DNA of 40,135 bases from assembly GCA_022844045.1 (NCBI GenBank), contig JALHMM010000058.1, forward strand, positions 1 to 40,135, in the 5' to 3' direction. Made by a program: the position numbers and the translations under genes. Source of the DNA: Reyranellaceae bacterium. GTDB taxonomy: Bacteria > Pseudomonadota > Alphaproteobacteria > Reyranellales > Reyranellaceae. This document shows positions 33,988-40,135 of the stretch, piece by piece; within the stretch, counting starts at the first letter, position 1; each line of letters begins with the position of its first letter. The notes beneath the pieces were generated by a model. That model had not been told where the DNA came from, searched no databases, and saw only the letters and a program-made list of their open reading frames with translations.

Positions 33988-35334
33988 ATGGCGACGGTTG
34001 TTGAGAAGCGCATTTTCGATCCCGAGTTCGAACTCGCCGACAGCGGCACGATCACCGCGTATCAGTTCAAGAGGCTGGAGGAGCTTCTCCAGAAGACCTG
34101 GGCGACCAACGAGTTCTATCGTCGCAAATGGCAGGAGGCCGGCGTCGACCTCGACAGGATCAAGTCCCTCGCCGACTTCGCCGACCGCGTGCCGATGGTC
34201 GAGAAGAAGGACTTTGTCGAGGACGCGCTTGCCGATCCGCCCTTCGGCAAGCGCCTCGCGCATGGCCTCTCGCTCAAACAGCGATCCGACATCTTCACGA
34301 CCAGCGGGACGAGCGGCCAGGGCGTCGAGGTTCACGCCCAGACCGAGACCGAACTCCGCTCCATGGAGCGGCTTTACGGGTACCTTTTCCGTTGGGCCGG
34401 CTTGGAGCCGGGCGATCACACGTTCCTGACGCTGCCCGTAACCATGCTGGGCGGCGGCCGGATCGAGTATCAGGGCGGCGTTGGTTACGGCCTGAACATT
34501 TATCCGGTCGGCAACTACGACGCCAAGCGCAAGCTCGAGCTTCTCGACCGGTTCCGTCCGAAGGCGCTGTATGGCAGCACCTCATACTTCTCCCATCTCG
34601 CCGCAGTTTCCGAGAAATCGCCCCCATGTCCGAGCATCAAGGTGCTGCTCACGGGCCTCGAGGGAGCCGGCTACTCCTACTTCTCGCGGCTTGAGGACCA
34701 GTGGCAGGCAAGGGTCGCCGACCGCTTCGGCTGTACACAGCTCCGCAACGACTTCATGTTCACCTGCGAGCACGGGATCGGCACGGCGAGCCGCCCGGGC
34801 ATGCTCCACTGCATCGATCCCTTGGTGCTGCTCGAGATCATCGATCCTGAGACTGGTAAACCGGCGAAGGATGGCGAGTTCGGAGAGTTCGTCGTCACCA
34901 GCCTCTACCATTTCGACAACCCCGTGGTGCGATGCCGGATCCGCGACGGGGGCGTTTACCGCAAGGCCGGCTATTGCGGATGCGGCCGTCCTTTCGGTGG
35001 GAGCGAAATCGGCAGCATCGGCCGTACCGACGACGTCAAGAAGGTCAAGGGCGTCAACATCTATCCGCAGGCTGTCGACGATCTGATCTTCGGCTTCGCC
35101 GAGGTCGACGAATACCAGGTGGTGCTCACGACGTCGAAGACGAGCGCTGACGTTGCGGCGGTCCGCATCATGCCCAAGAGCTCGCTTGCCCCCGACGCCC
35201 ACGACTCTTTCCGGGTGCGGATGGGCAAGGGCATCCATGAGAAGACGGGCATCCACTTCGACATAGAACTCGTACCCGACCTCCCGCGGAGCGAATACAA
35301 GGCGCGACGCTGGCGGGACGAGCGAGACCGCTAG
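33988..35334 (+). CDS. Phenylacetate-CoA-ligase-like AMP-forming acyl-CoA synthetase
   Basis: 448 residues from ATG 33988. The AMP-binding P-loop-like motif is TTSGTSGQGVEVHAQT near residue 108, the core motif is GLEGAGYSYF and the C-terminal hinge and lysine region reads GRTDDVKKVKGVNIYPQAV. Length and motifs are those of the PaaK subgroup, which activates aryl-acetates and other aromatic acids as CoA thioesters. A Cys pair, GYCGCGRP, near residue 330 resembles the metal-binding loop of some PaaK-like ligases. It supplies the CoA ester on which the following enzymes act. The exact acid cannot be inferred. Confidence 0.88.
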   Translation: MATVVEKRIFDPEFELADSGTITAYQFKRLEELLQKTWATNEFYRRKWQEAGVDLDRIKSLADFADRVPMVEKKDFVEDALADPPFGKRLAHGLSLKQRSDIFTTSGTSGQGVEVHAQTETELRSMERLYGYLFRWAGLEPGDHTFLTLPVTMLGGGRIEYQGGVGYGLNIYPVGNYDAKRKLELLDRFRPKALYGSTSYFSHLAAVSEKSPPCPSIKVLLTGLEGAGYSYFSRLEDQWQARVADRFGCTQLRNDFMFTCEHGIGTASRPGMLHCIDPLVLLEIIDPETGKPAKDGEFGEFVVTSLYHFDNPVVRCRIRDGGVYRKAGYCGCGRPFGGSEIGSIGRTDDVKKVKGVNIYPQAVDDLIFGFAEVDEYQVVLTTSKTSADVAAVRIMPKSSLAPDAHDSFRVRMGKGIHEKTGIHFDIELVPDLPRSEYKARRWRDERDR

Positions 35335-35377
35335 GGCGGGGCCCAAAGGGCCGGCGCGGAAGGAAAGACAGGCTAGA

Positions 35378-36226
35378 GTGGTTGCGGCAATCGATTCGCT
35401 CTCCGGGCATTTCACGCCGGAAAATATTGATCGGAACTTCCTCAGCAATGAGGAAGAGCTGAGCCGCTTCGCACAGGTCGGCCGCGCCCGCACTCTCCGC
35501 GGCTATTCGCCGGCGGACTTCATGGCGCGGATGGATGAGATCGGCGTCGACAAGCTCCTCATCTGCGCTATCCTCACTTGGTCCTATCACAACCAGCGTC
35601 CGCTCGAGCATACGACGCCGGAAGAGGTGATCGAGACAGCCGCGCTTTATCCCGACCGCCTTTACGGCCTCTGCGGCATCAACCCCATGAAGGGCGTCGC
35701 CGGAGTAAAGGCGCTCGAGAAGCTCGTGAAGGAGCACGGCTTCAAGGGCCTGCACCTTCATCCGCATGGCTTTGGCCTCCCGCCGGATCACGCCTATTAC
35801 TTCCCATACTACGCCAAGTGCGAGGAACTCGGGGTCGCCGCGGTGATCTCGATGGGTCACACGCTCGATTTCATGCCGATCGAGCATGGGCGTCCCTATC
35901 ACCTCGACAAGATCGCGCTCTATTTCCCAAACCTCGCGATCGTCTGCGCCCACACAGGCTGGCCCTGGGTCGAAGAAGCGATCGCGCTTGCCTGGAAGCA
36001 CCCGAATGTCTTCATCGGGACGTCGGCCTACGCGCCGAAATACTGGCCGCCGGAGCTGGTGAAGTTCATCAATTCGCGCGGCCAGGACAAGGTGATGTGG
36101 GGCACCGACTATCCGCTGATCGACCACAGGGAATCGCTCGAGCAGGTGCGCGCCCTGGGGCTCAAGCCGCTGGCCGAGGCGAAACTTCTTCGCGAAAACG
36201 CCGCCCGCGTCTTTGGCTTTCTATGA
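35378..36226 (+). CDS. Amidohydrolase_2-like protein B, HxH motif missing
   Basis: 282 residues from GTG 35378. It is a close relative of protein A along its full length (shared GHTLDFMPIE, HTGWPWVEEAI and GTSAYAPKYW). It keeps the later metal positions (HLHPHGF near residue 127, CAHTGWPW, WGTDYPL), but its N-terminus reads AIDSLSGHFTPE: at the position of HxH it has Leu-Ser-Gly, so both histidines are lost from the motif; the following His is shifted. The two genes look like an old duplication that has been kept, possibly as a heteromer. The gene follows the CoA ligase by 43 bases. Confidence 0.85.
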   Translation: MVAAIDSLSGHFTPENIDRNFLSNEEELSRFAQVGRARTLRGYSPADFMARMDEIGVDKLLICAILTWSYHNQRPLEHTTPEEVIETAALYPDRLYGLCGINPMKGVAGVKALEKLVKEHGFKGLHLHPHGFGLPPDHAYYFPYYAKCEELGVAAVISMGHTLDFMPIEHGRPYHLDKIALYFPNLAIVCAHTGWPWVEEAIALAWKHPNVFIGTSAYAPKYWPPELVKFINSRGQDKVMWGTDYPLIDHRESLEQVRALGLKPLAEAKLLRENAARVFGFL

Positions 36227-36255
36227 AGCGGCGATTGAAACTCGGAGGCTGAAGG

Positions 36256-36996
36256 ATGGCTGACAGGAAAGTGGCGATCGTCACCGGGGCCGCCGGCGGG
36301 ATGGGACAGTCCATCGTGGCGCGACTCGCCGCCGACGGTTTCGCGGTCGCGGCGATGGACATAAACGAGCCGGCGCTCCGCGACCTTGTGTCGACGGTGG
36401 GCAACGGGACCGTCGCTTATTCGTGCGACCAGACCGAAGAGGCGGCGGTTCGCGAGACGGTGGCGCGGATCGAGCGGACGATGGGTCCCACCCACGCGCT
36501 GGTCAACACGATCGGCTGGGTCGGGACCACGCGCTTCGTCCAGGAGGACTCGGCCTATTGGCGGCGGATCATCGCCATCAACATGGAGTCGATCCTCTAT
36601 GTCACGCATGCCGTCCTCCCCGGCATGATCGAGAGGACGAAGGGCAAGATCGTCAACATCTCTTCGGATGCTGGACGGATCGGCACCAGCGGAGAGGCGG
36701 TCTATGCGGCGATGAAGGCTGGCGTGATCGCTTTCGGCAAATCGATCGCGCGCGAGAACGCCCGCTACAACATCAACGTCAACGCGATCGCCCCTGGGCC
36801 CACGGAAACGCCGCTCCTCAAGGCGGAGATGGAGGAGGATCCCGACCTGGTGAAGCGCATGCTCCGTCTCATCCCGTTCCGCCGGCCCGGCAAGCCTGAG
36901 GACATGGCCGCCGCCGTCAGCTTCTTCTGCTCGCCCGACTCGGACTACATTACCGGCCAGACGCTCAGCGTGAGTGGCGGTCTGACCATGCTCTGA
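36256..36996 (+). CDS. SDR dehydrogenase, BadH-like
   Basis: 246 residues from ATG 36256 (upstream GGAGGCTGAAGG). It has the nucleotide motif TGAAGGMGQS, then NTIG in place of the usual NNAG, and the catalytic Ser (NISSDAGRIG) and Tyr-x3-Lys (VYAAMKAG). The C-terminal DYITGQTLSVSGGLTM is standard. Classical SDRs of this type oxidise a beta-hydroxyacyl-CoA; in cyclohexanecarboxylate breakdown BadH does this on 2-hydroxycyclohexanecarboxyl-CoA. That role here is inferred from the neighbours. Confidence 0.88.
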   Translation: MADRKVAIVTGAAGGMGQSIVARLAADGFAVAAMDINEPALRDLVSTVGNGTVAYSCDQTEEAAVRETVARIERTMGPTHALVNTIGWVGTTRFVQEDSAYWRRIIAINMESILYVTHAVLPGMIERTKGKIVNISSDAGRIGTSGEAVYAAMKAGVIAFGKSIARENARYNINVNAIAPGPTETPLLKAEMEEDPDLVKRMLRLIPFRRPGKPEDMAAAVSFFCSPDSDYITGQTLSVSGGLTML

Positions 36997-37010
36997 GCGG
37001 GATAGTAGCG

Positions 37011-38204
37011 ATGGCGATCGATCCGGAGACCAGGACGGAGATTTTGCGTGGCGTCGACCGACTGGCGCGCGAGAAGGTCGCGCCCCGCGCCGCGGAGATC
37101 GACCGCACCGGGGAGTTCCCGCGCGACCTCTATGACCAGGCCGGCCAGCTGGGGCTCTTCGGTCTCTGGATTCCGGAGGAGTATGGCGGGTGTGGGCCGG
37201 ACCTCGTGACGCCGCTCCTCGTCTGCGAGCGGCTGTCCGAGGAGAGCCTGACTTTTGCGCTCAACGTCTCGAATTGCGGAGACGCGACGACGCCGATCGT
37301 GCTCGGCGGATCAGAAGCAGCGAAGCGCGACTTCCTGCCGGGAATTGCGACGGGCGCCCTGATCCCGGCCTTCGCCCTTAGCGAGCCTGCAGGCGGCTCC
37401 GATGTTGCGGCGATCACGACGCGGGCGGTGTGCGATGGCGACGACTATCTGATCACCGGCCGGAAGATGTGGTGCACAAACGGCTCCGTCGCGGATGTAT
37501 GCACGCTCTTCGCCAAGACCGATCCCAATGCCGGCCACAGGGGCATCAGCGCCTTTGTCGTGCCCAAGGGGACGAAGGGCTTTGAGATCGGGCAAGACGA
37601 GGAACTCATCGGCCTTCGCGGCAGTCCGACCAGCGAACTGGTGTTCGACGAGGTGCGCGTCCCCGCCCGCTATCGGCTCGGGGCCGAGGGCGAAGGCTTC
37701 AAACTGGCGATGTCGACGCTCGACGAGGCTCGCCTCAACTGCTCCGCCCTCGCGATCGGCGGGGCCGTGGCTGCTCTCCGCCACGCCGTCAACTACGCTC
37801 GGGAACGGCGCCAGTTCGGCAAGCCGATCATCGAGCACCAGGGCTTGGCATTTCTCCTCGCCGAGGTCGCAAGTGAGATTGCGGCCGCGCGCGCCCTATT
37901 CCATGCCGCGATCGAACGCCTTGAGCGTGGGCCGTCCCGCGATGCCAGCACCTATGCCGCCATGTCGAAGCTGATCGCCACCAATGTTGCGATGAAGGCC
38001 GCGACCGAGGCGGTGCAGGCGATGGGCGCCAACGGGCTTTCGCGCCGATATCCCGTGGAGCGCATCATGCGCGACGTGAAGGCCTTCCAGATTTTCGATG
38101 GAACCAACGAGATCCAGAAGATGGTGATCGGCAGGAATCTCGCGAAGGGCGGCCTGCCATTCGGCGATTTTCACGACGGCGGGCCTAGGGAGGGCGGAAG
38201 GTGA
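37011..38204 (+). CDS. Acyl-CoA dehydrogenase with Asp at the catalytic base position
   Basis: 397 residues from ATG 37011. FAD and substrate motifs are typical: FALSEPAGGSDVA, the substrate-side WCTNGSVAD, RRQFGKPIIEHQ and QAMGANGLSRRYPVERIMRD. The region with the catalytic base in medium-chain-type enzymes, usually YEGT or FEGT, is IFDGTNEIQ: codon GAT at 38097-38099 gives Asp for Glu. It should introduce the first double bond in the CoA ester. The stop overlaps the next gene (GTGA at 38201-38204). Confidence 0.9.
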   Translation: MAIDPETRTEILRGVDRLAREKVAPRAAEIDRTGEFPRDLYDQAGQLGLFGLWIPEEYGGCGPDLVTPLLVCERLSEESLTFALNVSNCGDATTPIVLGGSEAAKRDFLPGIATGALIPAFALSEPAGGSDVAAITTRAVCDGDDYLITGRKMWCTNGSVADVCTLFAKTDPNAGHRGISAFVVPKGTKGFEIGQDEELIGLRGSPTSELVFDEVRVPARYRLGAEGEGFKLAMSTLDEARLNCSALAIGGAVAALRHAVNYARERRQFGKPIIEHQGLAFLLAEVASEIAAARALFHAAIERLERGPSRDASTYAAMSKLIATNVAMKAATEAVQAMGANGLSRRYPVERIMRDVKAFQIFDGTNEIQKMVIGRNLAKGGLPFGDFHDGGPREGGR

Positions 38205-38974
38205 GCATGAGCGAGAGCGGGCTCGTCGTAGAGCGGGCGGGGCCCATCCTGGTCCTCACGATCGATCGCGAGCGGCGTCGGAATGCGCTGAACGACGCAA
38301 CTCTTGAGGCGATGCTCGCCGCGCTCGACCGGGCGCGCGCGGCCGATGTCCGGGGCATCGTGCTCCGTGGCGCCGGGTTGAAGGCGTTCAGTTCCGGCTC
38401 CGACGTCAAGGAGCTTGCCGAGCAGACGGTCGACCAGCGCCTCGCCCATACCGCTCTCGGCCAGCATGTGGCAGACAGCATTCAGCAGCATCCCTGTCCT
38501 TCGATCGCGGCGATCGAGGGCTATTGCCTCGGCGGCGGCCTCGAAATGGCGATGGCGTGCGACTACCGTATCGCCGGCGACGGAGCCACGCTCGGCCTTC
38601 CCGAGGTTCTGCTTGGCGCGCTCCCGACCTGGGGCGGGACCACACGATTGCCGGCGCTCGTCGGGCAAAGCCGCGCGACCGGGATGATCGTCTTCGGCCG
38701 CACCATCGATGTCCCGACGGCGCTGTCATGGGGGCTCATTCACGACGCCGCGCCGCAGGGCGGCGCCTATGACGCGGCGATCGCCTTCCTTGTCGATTTC
38801 GCAAGCCGCACCGACCGGAAGGTCGTGGCGATGGCCAAGCAGATGCTGGTCTTCGGCCGGGGCGCTCCGCCGGCGGCGGGCCGCTACATGGAGTATCTCG
38901 CCGACATGACGGCGCTTTCATCCGACGCGCTCGCTCAGGGCGCGAGCAAGTTCGCGGACAAGACCCACGGCTGA
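38201..38974 (+). CDS. Enoyl-CoA hydratase/isomerase (crotonase family)
   Basis: 257 residues from GTG 38201 (ATG 38207 is also possible). Both catalytic glutamates of enoyl-CoA hydratases are visible: GYCLGGGLEMAMACDYRIA and GLPEVLLGALPTWGGT, with the oxyanion-hole stretch AFSSGSDVKEL. It should hydrate the product of the acyl-CoA dehydrogenase to a beta-hydroxyacyl-CoA, which the SDR could then oxidise. BadK or BadI-like ring enzymes belong to the same family, so a ring-opening role cannot be excluded. Confidence 0.9.
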   Translation: MSMSESGLVVERAGPILVLTIDRERRRNALNDATLEAMLAALDRARAADVRGIVLRGAGLKAFSSGSDVKELAEQTVDQRLAHTALGQHVADSIQQHPCPSIAAIEGYCLGGGLEMAMACDYRIAGDGATLGLPEVLLGALPTWGGTTRLPALVGQSRATGMIVFGRTIDVPTALSWGLIHDAAPQGGAYDAAIAFLVDFASRTDRKVVAMAKQMLVFGRGAPPAAGRYMEYLADMTALSSDALAQGASKFADKTHG

Positions 38975-39000
38975 GTGGCAGGCGACAGGAAGGAACGGCT

Positions 39001-39987
39001 GTGGACAAGTTCAAGGCGATGATGGTTCGGGAGATCGAGGGCAAGCCGGTTCCGGCGGTCGAGGAGATCGCCGACGACATTCTTCCAGCCGAGCCGGTCC
39101 TGGTCGAGGTCGCCTATTCCGGCGTGAACTACAAGGATGCCCTCGCGCTTCAGGGCAACCGCAACAAGATCATCCGGAGTTTCCCTTTTATCCCTGGCGC
39201 CGACCTCGTCGGAACCGTTGTTGAATCTGACGGAAGCCCAGCCGTCGGGACGCAAGTGATCGCCACGGGATGGGCTCTTGGCGAACGGCATTGGGGCGGC
39301 TTCACCCAGTACGAACGGCTCAAGCCGGAATGGGTCACGCCGCTGCCGCGCGACTTAACAGTCGCACATGCGGCTGCGCTGGGCACCGCGGGCCTAACGG
39401 CATTGCTCTGCGTCGAGGCGATCGAGGAGGCTGGCATCGAGCCCGGCGACGGAGAGGTTCTGGTGACCGGATCCACCGGCGGCGTTGGCAGCATCGCAGT
39501 GATCCTGCTTGCGACGCTGGGCTACAAGGTCGCGGCGAGCACGGGCCGGCCCGATCAGGTCGATTTTCTGACCGAGTTGGGGGCCGGCCGTACCGTTCCG
39601 CGGAGCGATCTCGATCGGGATCACCGGCCGCTCGAGAAGGAGACCTGGTCGGCGGTCGTCGACACCGTGGGCGGCAGGACGCTTGCGACCGCTCTCGCTT
39701 CGACCCGCTATGGAGGCGTCGTCGCCGCGTGCGGCCTTGCCGGCGGCCACGAACTCAACACCACCGTCATGCCGCTGATCCTCCGCGGCGCGCGGCTCCA
39801 AGGGATCGATTCCGTTTCCTACTCGGCCCATCGACGGCCGGCTGCGTGGGCGCGCCTGTCCAGTCTGGCGCCACGGAACCTTCTCGACCACATAACGATG
39901 GAAGTAGGACTCGACGGCCTGCTTCGGGCCTCCGCGGATCTCCTCGGTGGGAAGCTTCGAGGGCGCACGCGAGTCCGGCTCGCTTAG
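39001..39987 (+). CDS. AcuI/YhdH-type NADPH-dependent acryloyl-CoA reductase-like protein
   Basis: 328 residues from GTG 39001. It is a medium-chain dehydrogenase without zinc ligands: SGVNYKDALALQGNRNKI near residue 42 and FIPGADLVGTV are diagnostic of the AcuI/YhdH group, and the NADPH motif is TGSTGGVGSIAV. AcuI reduces acryloyl-CoA to propionyl-CoA. As the last gene of the operon it may remove a reactive enoyl-CoA intermediate, or reduce the ring before cleavage. Confidence 0.9.
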   Translation: MDKFKAMMVREIEGKPVPAVEEIADDILPAEPVLVEVAYSGVNYKDALALQGNRNKIIRSFPFIPGADLVGTVVESDGSPAVGTQVIATGWALGERHWGGFTQYERLKPEWVTPLPRDLTVAHAAALGTAGLTALLCVEAIEEAGIEPGDGEVLVTGSTGGVGSIAVILLATLGYKVAASTGRPDQVDFLTELGAGRTVPRSDLDRDHRPLEKETWSAVVDTVGGRTLATALASTRYGGVVAACGLAGGHELNTTVMPLILRGARLQGIDSVSYSAHRRPAAWARLSSLAPRNLLDHITMEVGLDGLLRASADLLGGKLRGRTRVRLA

Positions 39988-40017
39988 TCGACTTACAAAG
40001 GTTCGCAACCTGCCCTG

Positions 40018-40135
40018 TGTCGGTAGCACGTAAAGATGTCCGGTTTTCGTAGCACATCAAATGTCCGGTTCTGCTTTTGTTTCTGGCCTGTGGGTTCTGT
40101 GGGCAGGCGCGTTTCAGCGGCTGTCCACAGAACCC
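40018..40135 (+). mobile_element. Second copy of the IS end, body lies right of the window
   Basis: An exact inverted copy of 53-170. The tip TGTCGGTAGCACG starts at 40018, 30 bases after the stop of the last catabolic gene, and the element continues beyond the window, whose last base falls inside the hairpin. The two tips face inward and the bodies outward, so the pair could form a composite transposon of about 40 kb, or simply mark where an assembly contig ended in a repeat. Confidence 0.75.

Overview
The window is GC-rich DNA (roughly 63-66% by eye) whose gene families are typical of alphaproteobacteria, probably Hyphomicrobiales or a related order: a DUF2924 remnant, DUF6362, a ParB-methyltransferase fusion, alphaproteobacterial DUF4386, DUF2798 and EmrB-type MFS genes, and IS5 fragments. 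No rRNA, tRNA or core housekeeping gene is visible. The region is accessory DNA (plasmid, genomic island or patchwork chromosome), heavily rearranged by insertion sequences. The first 170 bases and the last 118 bases carry the same insertion-sequence end in opposite orientation (53-170 and 40018-40135 are perfect inverted copies). The window is therefore bounded by two copies of one mobile element whose bodies lie outside it.

Layout. (1) 1-500: IS end that has cut a DUF2924 gene, preceded by a translationally coupled small gene. (2) 722-3446: a two-gene cassette of an MG-starting protein of unknown fold and a QueC-like PP-loop enzyme with a C-terminal helix-turn-helix; this is the best candidate for an undescribed or barely described defence system. 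(3) 3585-8300: replication module of a phage-satellite-like element: excisionase-like HTH, P4-type primase-helicase, DUF6362, a small protein and a truncated ParB-methyltransferase, with two repeat clusters that could be replication or control sites (6215-6313 and 7247-7430). (4) 8410-12019: frameshifted MFS exporter plus DUF2798, a divergent LysR regulator and a DUF4386 membrane protein, followed by an ISNCY-type remnant. (5) 12586-18357: type I secretion locus with a V8-like serine protease carrying a PPC domain, a small protein, an HlyD adaptor, a secreted protein and a convergent ABC exporter with a dead C39-like domain. (6) 18360-19659: no intact gene. (7) 19660-22043: MmeI-like restriction-modification gene whose 3' end is fused to a 5' fragment of a PotA-type ATPase gene. 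(8) 22119-26339: amine oxidase, IS5 remnant, DMT exporter, LysR regulator and hotdog thioesterase. (9) 26340-27130: IS and recombinase debris.

(10) 27329-39987 is a long same-strand catabolic operon: a MaoC hydratase, a complete branched-chain-type ABC importer (binding protein, LivG, LivH, LivM, LivF), two related amidohydrolase-like proteins, a phenylacetate-CoA-ligase-like enzyme, an SDR, an acyl-CoA dehydrogenase, an enoyl-CoA hydratase and an AcuI-like enoyl reductase. Read together, an organic acid is imported, activated to a CoA thioester and processed by a beta-oxidation-like sequence. The set resembles alicyclic carboxylate (cyclohexanecarboxylate-type) pathways, but the substrate is not known. 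Both amidohydrolases have lost the N-terminal HxH metal motif, and the acyl-CoA dehydrogenase has Asp in place of the usual catalytic Glu.
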